Assembly: GCA_035560935.1 (NCBI GenBank)
Contig: DATMYQ010000296.1
Coordinates: 1-22,549 of the forward strand
Origin: DATMYQ01 sp035560935
GTDB lineage: Bacteria; Bacillota; Negativicutes; Sporomusales; Sporomusaceae
Length of the DNA: 22,549 bases
Direction of reading: 5' to 3'
Shown here: piece by piece, positions 15,983-22,533 of the stretch
Layout: each line of letters begins with the position of its first letter
Position numbering within the stretch: position 1 is the stretch's first letter
Position numbers and translations under genes: made by a program
The notes under the pieces: generated by a model
The model's input: only the letters and a program-made list of their open reading frames with translations
Databases searched by the model: none
What the model was told of the DNA's origin: nothing

Positions 15983-18034
15983 GTGAGACAGGGATGGAAA
16001 AAATTGGTCGCGATACTGGCGGCGGAACCGGTCCGCACTATTGCATACATTAGTCTGCTTTACTCCGGTACGACCGGAGTCATGTTGCTGTGTCTGGAAT
16101 TGTTTTTACCGCAATCGCTGCTGCGATGGGGAGAAGGAGGCCAGCTCACGCTGGGACAGGGAATCTTCATGGCCGGTAATGCGGGATTATGTTTTTTTCT
16201 GATCAAAATGGTACTCAACTGGTTCCGGCGGGAACAAAACACGGCAGCGCAGCATTTGCTGGCGCTGGAACAGACCTGTGAGAAACTGCTGGCGGCGGAC
16301 GAGTCGCTTAAACGCCAGTATGAAGCGCTGGCGGAAAAAGATCGCCAGCTGTGGGCGCTGTTTGAACATATGCATGATGGTTTTGCTCTGCATGAACTGA
16401 TTTATGATGAGGAAGGCAATCCGGAAGACTTCCGTTATCTTGCCGTCAACCCCGCGTTTGAGCGAATGGCGGGACGCAGTAAGTCAGAAATGATTGGGCG
16501 GCGGATGCGGGAAATCATGCCAGCCTCAGATGCGGAGCGGCTCAAAGTTTACTGTCGGGTGGCGCTGACCGGAGAACCGGCTGCCAATGTGGAGAACTAC
16601 TCGGAATTGGGAAAACAGTATTCGATACGGGCCTACTGTCCGCAAGCGGGGCAGTTTGCCATGCTGGCGCTGGATGTCACCGAACAATGCCAACAGGCGG
16701 AGACGATTCGACGGCTGGCATATTATGACGGTTTGACCGGTATGCCCAATCGAGAATATTTTATCGGACGGCTAAAAACAGCACTGGAACGAAACGGCGC
16801 CGCCGGCGCTGTTCTTTGCATCAAGTTGGATGACATCCGGACGGTGACCGACGTATTTGGGCATGCATCCGGTAACGTGGTAATTATCACGGCCGGGACC
16901 TATATTGTGGCGGAAGCCGGGGAGGATTCCTTTTCGGCCCGCACCGGCGGCAGCGAATTTTCCGTTTTACTGGCCGGACAGCAGGAGCGGGAGACCATCG
17001 CCGAAATTGCCCGGACGATCATCGGTGTACTGTCGCGCCAATGTGAACTGGGAGAATCCAGTTATGACATGTCGGCCAGTATTGGTGTCGCACTATACCC
17101 GGATGATGGAAATACGGTGGACGAAATTATGAAGAATGCGGCCGTGGCCGTTCACGATGCTCAGAAAGCAGGAATTAAGAACTGGCGTTTTTATCAGCAC
17201 GACATTCAGCAGGAACGCTACGAGCGGGTTACCCTGATCGGAAAATTAAAGGATGCGACCCGAAAAGGAGAACTGTACCTGATGTATCAACCGCAGGTGA
17301 CCGCAGCGGGCAATTTAACCGGATTTGAAGCACTGTTACGCTGGAACAGTCCGGAGCATGGGATCATTCCTCCTGACCGGTTCATTCCGTTGGCGGAGGA
17401 AAATCACTTGATTCAGCCCATTGGCGAATGGGTACTCAGAGAGGCTTGCTGTTTCCTGCAACGGCTGGCGGGGCAAAGATGTGAGAGTTTGTATGTGGCG
17501 GTGAATGTGTCACCGCATCAGCTGGCTGCTGCGAATTTTACGGAAATGGTTCGGGATATCCTGGACGAATTTTCCATCCATCCTCAGCAGTTGGAATTAG
17601 AAATTACGGAGACGGTGTTGATGACATCGTTGGAAGAGAACAATAAAAAACTAAAAGAGCTGCAAGAAATAGGGGTCAGACTTTCGCTGGACGATTTTGG
17701 CACCGGTTATTCCTCTTTGACCTATTTGCAAAATTTACCGGTGGAAACACTGAAAATTGATAAGTCATTTATTGATACCCTGCTGAAAGACGGTTTGAAA
17801 TCCACCATCATCCGATCCATCGTGGAGATGGCTCATGCCCTGAACTTGGCGGTCGTCGCCGAAGGGGTGGAGACGGCGGAACAATGGAACTATTTGGCGG
17901 GATGCCGGTGTGACCGGATGCAGGGTTATTTGTTTGGGCGTCCCCTGGATCAGGAAGCGGCACTGTCCAAAGGACTGGAGGCGCAGAGGAATTTGCTGAA
18001 CGGGGATTTTGCGGGTCCGTATATGGTGCAGTGA
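15983..18034 (+). CDS. Membrane PAS-GGDEF(degenerate)-EAL c-di-GMP phosphodiesterase
   Basis: A 683-residue inner-membrane protein. Two hydrophobic segments (about 18-42 and 60-80) are followed by a coiled-coil stretch and a PAS domain (about 130-240). A GGDEF domain follows (about 245-410), then an EAL domain (about 425-670). The cyclase signature reads GGSEF (322-326), and other positions are eroded: KLDDIR, VTD for VND, and GN for GD. Synthesis is therefore unlikely, although GTP binding could remain. The EAL domain keeps E449 (FEALLRW), EITE, DDFGTGYSS, KIDKSFI, E627 (EGVET) and QGYLFGRP, so it should hydrolyse c-di-GMP. GTG 15983 follows GGGAGGGGTGG. It lies 35 bases after cheB, so c-di-GMP turnover is probably co-expressed with chemotaxis. 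Confidence 0.93.
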   Translation: MRQGWKKLVAILAAEPVRTIAYISLLYSGTTGVMLLCLELFLPQSLLRWGEGGQLTLGQGIFMAGNAGLCFFLIKMVLNWFRREQNTAAQHLLALEQTCEKLLAADESLKRQYEALAEKDRQLWALFEHMHDGFALHELIYDEEGNPEDFRYLAVNPAFERMAGRSKSEMIGRRMREIMPASDAERLKVYCRVALTGEPAANVENYSELGKQYSIRAYCPQAGQFAMLALDVTEQCQQAETIRRLAYYDGLTGMPNREYFIGRLKTALERNGAAGAVLCIKLDDIRTVTDVFGHASGNVVIITAGTYIVAEAGEDSFSARTGGSEFSVLLAGQQERETIAEIARTIIGVLSRQCELGESSYDMSASIGVALYPDDGNTVDEIMKNAAVAVHDAQKAGIKNWRFYQHDIQQERYERVTLIGKLKDATRKGELYLMYQPQVTAAGNLTGFEALLRWNSPEHGIIPPDRFIPLAEENHLIQPIGEWVLREACCFLQRLAGQRCESLYVAVNVSPHQLAAANFTEMVRDILDEFSIHPQQLELEITETVLMTSLEENNKKLKELQEIGVRLSLDDFGTGYSSLTYLQNLPVETLKIDKSFIDTLLKDGLKSTIIRSIVEMAHALNLAVVAEGVETAEQWNYLAGCRCDRMQGYLFGRPLDQEAALSKGLEAQRNLLNGDFAGPYMVQ

Positions 18035-18060
18035 CGGTGAATGATACGAGGAGGCTGTCT

Positions 18061-18399
18061 GTGAAAAAAATTGAAGCGATTATTCGTACGGAAAAACTGG
18101 ATGAAGTGAAAAATGCATTGCAAAAACAAGGGATCGACGGCATGACAATATCCGAAGTGATGGGCTGTGGACGACAGGAAGGACAACAAGGTATTTACCG
18201 GGGGGTGGTATATAACATTACACTGCATCCCCGGGTGAAGCTGGAAGTGATTCTGCCGGACGAGGCGGTGGATGCGGTAGTGGAAGCCATCATGGAGTCG
18301 GGACGAACCGGTCGGGCGGGGGACGGTAAGATCATTATCCTGCCGGTGGAAGAAATTTATCGTATCCGGGATCGCCAGAGCGGACGCCACGCATTGTAA
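18061..18399 (+). CDS. glnB: Nitrogen regulatory protein P-II
   Basis: A trimeric sensor of 2-oxoglutarate, ATP/ADP and nitrogen status, 112 residues, the family's usual length. The T-loop carries Y51 in YRGVVY, though the more usual RGAEY is altered. The B-loop is TGRAGDGKIIILPVEE and the C-terminal loop is RIRDRQSG. The start is GTG 18061, six bases after AGGAGG (18049-18054). An earlier in-frame GTG at 18031 overlaps the stop of the preceding gene and lacks a ribosome site. The next gene is amtB, so by context this is the GlnK-like partner that blocks the ammonium channel; symbol use between glnB and glnK is a matter of convention. Uridylylation cannot be inferred from the tyrosine alone. 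Confidence 0.94.
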   Translation: MKKIEAIIRTEKLDEVKNALQKQGIDGMTISEVMGCGRQEGQQGIYRGVVYNITLHPRVKLEVILPDEAVDAVVEAIMESGRTGRAGDGKIIILPVEEIYRIRDRQSGRHAL

Positions 18400-18532
18400 A
18401 TAACGATAAATTGATTTGGCCACGAGGAACGGAGTAAATGGCAACGAAGTTTTTATCTGGAGGATGGATGGCGAAAAGTGTGTAACCACAGTACAATACA
18501 AAGAAAAAGAACGCTGACGAAAGATTTTTTGC
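18400..18532 (+). other. Upstream part of the glnB-amtB gap, nothing recognisable
   Basis: AT-rich sequence after the P-II stop with no hairpin plus T-run, no coding frame of note and no repeat. Whether transcription from the che operon reads through to amtB is therefore open. The amtB promoter begins directly after this stretch. Confidence 0.4.
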
Positions 18533-18560
18533 TGGACAAATAAACATTTTGTGATACTAT
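18533..18560 (+). promoter_or_regulatory. Sigma-A-type promoter for amtB, extended -10
   Basis: TGGACA (18533-18538) as -35, a 16-base spacer and TACTAT (18555-18560) as -10, with TG one base upstream of the -10. Transcription would start near 18567, giving a leader of about 120 bases before amtB. No sigma-54 GG/GC signature is seen. Confidence 0.65.
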
Positions 18561-18581
18561 AGGTACATATATTGTTTTGAT

Positions 18582-18595
18582 CGGCAACGAGGCCG
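18582..18595 (+). promoter_or_regulatory. Hairpin with six-base AACGAG loop in the amtB leader
   Basis: CGGC and GCCG close a six-base loop AACGAG; a bulged T allows two more pairs below. Six-base loops with A at position 1 and G at position 4 are the recognition feature of ANTAR-domain antiterminators. Bases 18593-18595 of this hairpin are also the first bases of the downstream terminator stem, so both cannot form at once. A second such hairpin, normally required for ANTAR binding, was not found. Confidence 0.45.
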
Positions 18596-18658
18596 TCTGG
18601 TTGAGCTGGTTTTTGCAGACATTTTCTGCAGAACGTGCGATGAACCGGACGGTTTTTT
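18593..18658 (+). terminator. Leader terminator upstream of amtB
   Basis: A 10-bp stem pairs CCGTCTGGTT (18593-18602) with AACCGGACGG (18643-18652), with one G-U pair. It is followed at once by six T residues (18653-18658). Inside the loop a smaller hairpin TGCAGA/TCTGCA (614-619 with 625-630 of the 18-kb block) can stack. It ends 29 bases before the amtB start, after the promoter at 18533, so it is an attenuator rather than the end of glnB. Confidence 0.75.
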
Positions 18659-18687
18659 GTTATGCCTGATAAAAGGAGGATTTTCCT

Positions 18688-20013
18688 GTGGAGTTGACTA
18701 ATCAAACATTAGCGGTGGGAATTGACACGGTTTGGGTATTGTTGTGCGCGGCGCTGGTCTTTTTGATGGAGGCGGGCTTTGCCATGTTGGAAGCCGGGTT
18801 TATTCGCAGCCGTAACTCGTTGAATATTATTATGAAGGTCTTTATGGATTGCACGGTGGGCATGCTGGGATATTTTGCCGCCGGGTTTGCCCTGATGTAC
18901 GGAGTGGATCAGTATGGATTGATTGGAATCAGCGGCTGGCTGGTTCAGGGGAATTTTGACCACCTGGGGCTGCGGATTCCGGTGCAGGCGTATTGGTTGT
19001 TTCAGGCCGGGTTTGCTATTGCCATGGCGACGATTGTTTCCGGCGCGGTGGCGGAACGGATGAAATTTGCGCCGTATCTGGTGTTTTCTCTGCTGGCCAG
19101 CGTGGTGATCTATCCGTTGGCAGGTCATTGGATTTGGAGTAGTGAAGGCTGGTTAAATAAGCTGGGGATGGTGGATTTTGCCGGATCCGCTGCTGTCCAC
19201 GCTTTGGGGGGCTGGGCTTCCCTGGCCGCCGTTTTAGCCCTGGGACCCCGGATCGGTCGTTTTAACAACGATGGTTCCGCCAATGTCATCACCGGGCATA
19301 ATTTGCCGCTGGCCGCTTTGGGGGCGTTTCTCCTTTGGTTTGGCTGGTTTGGTTTCAACCCCGGCAGCACCTTGTCCGGTCTGGACATGAATATCGCCAA
19401 GGTGGCGATGAATACGAATCTGGCTGCGGCCGCCGGCGGTACCGTGGCCGCGTTGTACACGATGTTCCGGTTTGGCAAGGCGGATCCCAGTATGGCCGTC
19501 AATGGCGCGCTGGGGGGACTAGTGGCAATTACCGCCGGTTGTGCGGTGGTGGAAACCCTCAGCGCCGTGCTTATCGGCGCGATTGCCGGCGTGCTGATTG
19601 TTCATGCGGTTCCGTTTTTTGACAATTTGAAGGCCGATGATCCGGTAGGCGCCATTGCCGTTCATGGCGTTTGCGGTACCTTCGGCACCATTGCCGTGGG
19701 AATTTTTGCCCAGCAGGGGGGATTACTTTACGGCGGCGGGTTAAAGCTGCTGCTGGTGCAAAGTTTGGGAGTACTGGTTGTTGCGGTATGGGGATTTGGC
19801 GCCACCTATGGACTGTTCCGTTTGCTGAAAGCGACGGTGGGCATCCGGGTATCGTCAGAAGATGAGCTGGAAGGATTGGATGTCAGTGAACATGGAATGT
19901 CAGCCTATGACGAACTGGAGTACAATCCGCGCAAAACCTGGCCACGGATGAGCCTGCCGTTGATGGAGGAGACGGTCGGGCCGTCTCAGACCCGGGAAGA
20001 ATTCAGCCGTTAA
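18688..20013 (+). CDS. amtB: Ammonium transporter AmtB
   Basis: A trimeric membrane channel for ammonium uptake, 441 residues with about eleven hydrophobic segments. Family signatures are plain: FLMEAGFAMLEAGFIRSRN near the N-terminus, and the two pore histidines H171 (AVHALGGWASLAA) and H326 (AVHGVCGTFGTIAVG). FNPGSTLSG follows the first histidine and a charged cytoplasmic tail lies after residue about 395. GTG 18688 has AAAGGAGGA (18671-18679) upstream. Pairing with P-II just upstream implies post-translational gating of the channel by the P-II T-loop. It has its own promoter and an attenuator in the 120-base leader, so it is regulated separately from the P-II gene. No cleavable signal peptide is obvious. 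Confidence 0.96.
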   Translation: MELTNQTLAVGIDTVWVLLCAALVFLMEAGFAMLEAGFIRSRNSLNIIMKVFMDCTVGMLGYFAAGFALMYGVDQYGLIGISGWLVQGNFDHLGLRIPVQAYWLFQAGFAIAMATIVSGAVAERMKFAPYLVFSLLASVVIYPLAGHWIWSSEGWLNKLGMVDFAGSAAVHALGGWASLAAVLALGPRIGRFNNDGSANVITGHNLPLAALGAFLLWFGWFGFNPGSTLSGLDMNIAKVAMNTNLAAAAGGTVAALYTMFRFGKADPSMAVNGALGGLVAITAGCAVVETLSAVLIGAIAGVLIVHAVPFFDNLKADDPVGAIAVHGVCGTFGTIAVGIFAQQGGLLYGGGLKLLLVQSLGVLVVAVWGFGATYGLFRLLKATVGIRVSSEDELEGLDVSEHGMSAYDELEYNPRKTWPRMSLPLMEETVGPSQTREEFSR

Positions 20014-20089
20014 CAAAGCGGCGGATTTGCCAACGATGATGAAGAAAAACAGAAGAAGTTTAGAATCGGCAAAAAAAAATTTTGAGCGG

Positions 20090-20118
20090 TTGACAGTTTT
20101 CAGAAAAAAAAGTAGAAT
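20090..20118 (+). promoter_or_regulatory. Near-consensus sigma-A promoter of codY
   Basis: TTGACA (20090-20095), a 17-base spacer and TAGAAT (20113-20118): consensus -35 and five of six bases at -10. Transcription would start near 20125, about 150 bases before the codY start. Confidence 0.85.
20095..20109 (+). promoter_or_regulatory. CodY box inside the codY promoter spacer
   Basis: AGTTTTCAGAAAAAA matches the CodY box AATTTTCWGAAAATT at 12 of 15 positions, including the whole TTTTCWGAAAA core. It lies between the -35 and -10 hexamers, so CodY binding should block RNA polymerase. This points to negative autoregulation. Confidence 0.7.
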
Positions 20119-20157
20119 GTTATTTGGGAGCAGATTACCTGATGGAAACGACTAAAG

Positions 20158-20194
20158 AGCGAAGAAGCTGTTTTAGGTTTCTTGGCTTTTTTTT
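20158..20194 (+). terminator. Leader terminator between the codY promoter and codY
   Basis: AAGAAGC (20162-20168) pairs with GTTTCTT (20177-20183); after one G-G mismatch AGC (20158-20160) pairs with GCT (20185-20187). Eight T residues end at 20194. It is about 35 bases downstream of the predicted transcription start, so it would cut short codY transcripts unless relieved. No T-box or known riboswitch signature was recognised in the leader. Confidence 0.6.
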
Positions 20195-20276
20195 AATAGG
20201 TAAAAATTCAGGTTCATTATAGGGAAGAAATTTGTAATGTTTTCTTACAGCATGCTTGCGAAAGGTGGTAGTTTAC

Positions 20277-21053
20277 TTGTTGTCATTGTTGGAACGAACC
20301 AGAGAGATCAATCGGTTATTACAAAAGTCCGAGAACGTGGAATATGGGGAAGTTTCCCGTGTGTTGAGTCAGGTCATGGAAGCTAACGTCTATCTGGTGA
20401 ATAAAACTGGAAATATTTTGGGCTATTCTCTGCAGGATGATTTTGAGTGTCAGATTATGCGGGACACGGTACTGGATCGTTCCCAATTTCCTGAACGATA
20501 TGTGGAATGGCTGTTGCGGGTGGTGGAAACTTCACCGAATCTGCGGCTAAAAGATGGTTTGTGCACATTCAGCCAGGGACAGGACTGCTTATTTAACGAC
20601 AAGTTCACCACAGTGGTACCAATTTATGGTGCCGGTGAACGAATTGGCACTCTGATTGTGGCTAAATTTCATGTGGAATTCACTGACGCGGACTTGGTAC
20701 TGGCGGAGTACGGTGCGACTGTTGTGGGTATGGAGATTCTTCGGGACCGTAGCGGGAAAATTGAAGAAGAAGCCCGTAAAAAAGCAGTGGTGCAGGTGGC
20801 TATCGCTACATTGTCTTATTCCGAACTGGAAGCGGTGGTGCATGTGCTGAATGAATTGGATGGCACGGAAGGTATGCTGGTGGCCAGTAAAGTGGCGGAC
20901 CGGGTAGGCATCACCCGCTCGGTGATTGTCAATGCGCTGCGGAAGTTCGAAAGTGCCGGCGTTATTGAATCCAAGTCGCTGGGAATGAAAGGGACCTATA
21001 TCAAGGTACTGAACGAGCGCCTGCTGGAAGAACTAAAGCGGCTGCAGGGCTAA
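20277..21053 (+). CDS. codY: Global transcriptional repressor CodY
   Basis: GTP- and branched-chain-amino-acid-responsive regulator of Bacillota. The 258-residue length fits (about 259 in Bacillus). A GAF-type effector domain contains TTVVPIYGAGERIGTLIVAK and LAEYGATVVGMEILR. The linker has EEEARKKAVVQVAI and LSYSELEA. The winged helix-turn-helix (about 200-245) has ASKVADRVGITRSVIVNALR and GMKGTYIKVLN, all near-invariant in CodY. No ATG start is available. TTG 20277, eight bases after AAGGTGG, or TTG 20280 gives M(L)SLLERTRE, matching the Bacillus MALLQKTR start; TTG 20256 precedes the ribosome site and is rejected. It follows amtB, has its own promoter with a CodY box, and is monocistronic here. 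Confidence 0.97.
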   Translation: MLSLLERTREINRLLQKSENVEYGEVSRVLSQVMEANVYLVNKTGNILGYSLQDDFECQIMRDTVLDRSQFPERYVEWLLRVVETSPNLRLKDGLCTFSQGQDCLFNDKFTTVVPIYGAGERIGTLIVAKFHVEFTDADLVLAEYGATVVGMEILRDRSGKIEEEARKKAVVQVAIATLSYSELEAVVHVLNELDGTEGMLVASKVADRVGITRSVIVNALRKFESAGVIESKSLGMKGTYIKVLNERLLEELKRLQG

Positions 21054-21065
21054 TAAGGATAGCGT

Positions 21066-21080
21066 CCAAACGGTGTTTGG
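21066..21080. other. Perfect short inverted repeat after codY
   Basis: CCAAAC-GGT-GTTTGG is a perfect 6-bp inverted repeat starting 12 bases after the codY stop. No T-run follows, so it is a poor terminator. It overlaps the weak -35 of the thiW leader, so a protein-binding site is also possible. Confidence 0.35.
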
Positions 21081-21105
21081 GCCGCAGGAACTGAATACGT
21101 AAAAT
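21077..21105 (+). promoter_or_regulatory. Probable promoter of the thiW leader
   Basis: TTGGGC (21077-21082), a 17-base spacer and TAAAAT (21100-21105). The -10 is good and the -35 only half matches. The position is right for transcription to begin at the 5' edge of the TPP aptamer. Confidence 0.45.
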
Positions 21106-21106
21106 A

Positions 21107-21203
21107 GTTGGGGGAGCCGGACAAGCCTGGCTGAGATACAAATGTGTTGAAATTTGTGACCCTTTGACCTGATCTGGATTATGCCAGCGTAGGGAATGCT
21201 AAC
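21107..21203 (+). promoter_or_regulatory. TPP riboswitch (THI box)
   Basis: Thiamine pyrophosphate-sensing aptamer. Hallmarks are GGGGAGCC near 21112, GGCTGAGA near 21129, and the core CCTGATCTGGATTATGCC followed by AGCGTAGGGAA. P1 can form from GTTGG (21107-21111) with CTAAC (21199-21203). GGGAATGC (21192-21199), at the 3' edge of the aptamer, can instead pair with GCATCCC (21231-21237), which is the 5' arm of the downstream terminator. TPP binding would sequester the first segment and allow termination, giving a transcriptional off-switch for thiW. Confidence 0.97.
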
Positions 21204-21227
21204 CGAGTCTAAGTTTTACGAATGACC

Positions 21228-21262
21228 AGCGCATCCCCAACGGGATGCGCTTTTGCTTTTTT
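21228..21262 (+). terminator. Riboswitch-controlled intrinsic terminator
   Basis: AGCGCATCCC (21228-21237) pairs perfectly with GGGATGCGCT (21242-21251) around a four-base loop, followed by TTTGCTTTTTT. It is the expression platform of the TPP riboswitch and ends 33 bases before thiW. Confidence 0.95.
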
Positions 21263-21295
21263 ATATAATGAGAAAGTAGAATGGGAGGAATCATG

Positions 21296-21787
21296 ATGAA
21301 TTTGCAAAAAATGACATTTGCGGCGCTGTTTGTAGCCATTGGCGTACTGTCGGCTCATTTGATTTACATTCCGGTGGGCATTGCCAAATGCTTTCCGGTG
21401 CAGCATGCCATCAATATCCTGTTGGCAGTGCTGCTGGGCACCCGTTATTCCGTGGGAGCTGCCTTCAGCATCTCTTTGCTGCGCAATGTGCTGGGAACCG
21501 GTTCGTTGCTGGCCTTTCCCGGCAGCCTGTTCGGAGCGGCTCTGGCCGGTATTTTGTACCGGCGCACCAACCATATCCTGGGGGCTATTGCCGGTGAAGT
21601 GATTGGTACCGGGATCATCGGCAGCCTAGTTGCTTTTCCGGCCGCTAAGTTTTTGCTGGGTTCATCCGCCGGCGCCTTCTTTTTCGTCGCACCGTTTCTA
21701 GTCAGTACAACCGGCGGCAGCCTGTTGGCTTATGCGCTGTATAAAACCCCGGTGGGAACATATTTTAAGGAGAGTGTGAGAAAGTAA
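21296..21787 (+). CDS. thiW: ThiW, S component of a thiazole-type ECF transporter
   Basis: A 163-residue membrane protein with five or six hydrophobic segments. It is predicted to bind the thiamine precursor hydroxyethylthiazole and to dock with a shared ECF energising module. Family-typical stretches are IPVGIAKCFPVQHAIN, SLLRNVLGTGSLLAFPGS and EVIGTGIIGSLVAFPAAKFL. Control by a TPP riboswitch supports the assignment, since thiW is usually thiamine-regulated. ATG 21296 is six bases after GGGAGGA (21283-21289); ATG 21293 is possible and the upstream in-frame ATG 21281 overlaps the site. Unusually no thiM, thiE or thiD follows: the next gene is convergent on the other strand. Confidence 0.93.
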   Translation: MNLQKMTFAALFVAIGVLSAHLIYIPVGIAKCFPVQHAINILLAVLLGTRYSVGAAFSISLLRNVLGTGSLLAFPGSLFGAALAGILYRRTNHILGAIAGEVIGTGIIGSLVAFPAAKFLLGSSAGAFFFVAPFLVSTTGGSLLAYALYKTPVGTYFKESVRK

Positions 21788-21909
21788 ACCGATGCTTATT
21801 GTTTGAGGAAGGAGCGCGGGGCGATAAGAAAAAAGTGGTTTAAGTATAATAAAAGGGGCCTGGGAGCGATGACTTAGTGTTCTGATTTGTGACCGTGATG
21901 ACGATCCGT

Positions 21910-21945
21910 TTCCGGCAAAAGCAAAAAAGTCTGGTTTGGCCGGAA
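21910..21945. other. Stem-loop between convergent thiW and the XRE-cupin gene
   Basis: TTCCGGC (21910-21916) and GCCGGAA (21939-21945) form a 7-bp stem with a 22-base loop that contains a run of A on the plus strand. It abuts the stop of the minus-strand gene. It lacks a proper T-tail on either side, so a role as shared terminator is only possible. The rest of 21788-21909 shows nothing recognisable. Confidence 0.3.
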
Positions 21946-21946
21946 G

Positions 21947-22501
21947 TTATGCCCGGTAAAGGATAATGTTGTTGAAACGGGCCGGTTCGGAAAATGGATT
22001 CCGGTAGCTGTGGCGGCGGCTGGCGGCGAAAGAAACGGCATCTCCTGCCGATAAGCGGTAAACAGTATCTGCCACGATCAGTTCCATTTCTCCCTGCGTC
22101 ACCAGCACGTATTCCTCCACCTCGTTGCTGTGAGGAACGGAGGCGTGATCGCACCCCGGCTGTAGGTGAATGGTGAAGATTTCAAACCGGCGTTTTTCAT
22201 CATAAGGGAAAAGCGGATAGACGGTCATGCTGCCGTCCTCTTCCTGCACCGGACGGAGGTCTTTAAAGGAAACATGCCGGACTTCGCTGCCGCTATCGTT
22301 AAGAAAGTAAGAGAAAGAGACATTCAGACCGGTGGCAATTTTCCACAGTACCGTTACCGAAGGATTGGACAGACCTCTCTCAATTTGGCCCAGCATGGGC
22401 TTACTGACCCCTGTCAATTCGGCGGCTTTATCCAAACTAAGATTCTTCTTTTTGCGGATATCATACAGGTTGTGGCCGATGATCATCGATAAATTTTCCA
22501 T
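21947..22501 (-). CDS. XRE-family regulator with C-terminal cupin domain
   Basis: A 184-residue regulator. The XRE helix-turn-helix (about 7-63) reads LSLDKAAELTGVSKPMLGQI followed by ERGLSNPSV. A cupin barrel (about 107-182) has LQPGCDHASVPH, EEYVLVTQGEMEL and AGDAVSF; H119, H124, E130 and H164 are candidate metal or ligand residues. Regulators of this layout often control amino-acid, polyamine or efflux genes, but the target here is not inferable. The start is ATG at 22501 reading leftward, with AGGAGG about eight bases before it. It is convergent with thiW, and its regulated neighbour may lie beyond the right edge. Placing the small-molecule site in the cupin is family knowledge, not something the sequence proves. 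Confidence 0.92.
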   Translation of the reverse strand: MENLSMIIGHNLYDIRKKKNLSLDKAAELTGVSKPMLGQIERGLSNPSVTVLWKIATGLNVSFSYFLNDSGSEVRHVSFKDLRPVQEEDGSMTVYPLFPYDEKRRFEIFTIHLQPGCDHASVPHSNEVEEYVLVTQGEMELIVADTVYRLSAGDAVSFAASRRHSYRNPFSEPARFNNIILYRA

Positions 22502-22527
22502 GGGTGCAATCCTCCTGATTCTTGTAT

Positions 22528-22533
22528 GTTATA
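22528..22533 (-). promoter_or_regulatory. Possible -10 of the XRE-cupin gene
   Basis: On the minus strand TATAAC lies 26 bases before the ATG, upstream of the AGGAGG site. The matching -35 would fall beyond the window. An imperfect inverted repeat with TTGT and ACAA arms (22523-22541) surrounds it and could be an operator. Confidence 0.35.

Noticed and set aside
18620..18634. CodY box in the amtB leader
   Set aside because: It shares the core ATTTTCTG, but only about 10 of 15 positions match and the sequence is explained by the inner hairpin of the terminator.
18596..18650. Second ANTAR-type hairpin in the amtB leader
   Set aside because: Loops with A at 1 and G at 4 (such as AACGTG at 18632) lack a supporting stem. 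The stable inner hairpin has a five- or seven-base loop.
20125..20276. T-box or known riboswitch in the codY leader
   Set aside because: No T-box sequence and no motif of the TPP, SAM, guanidine, preQ1 or glutamine classes could be recognised.
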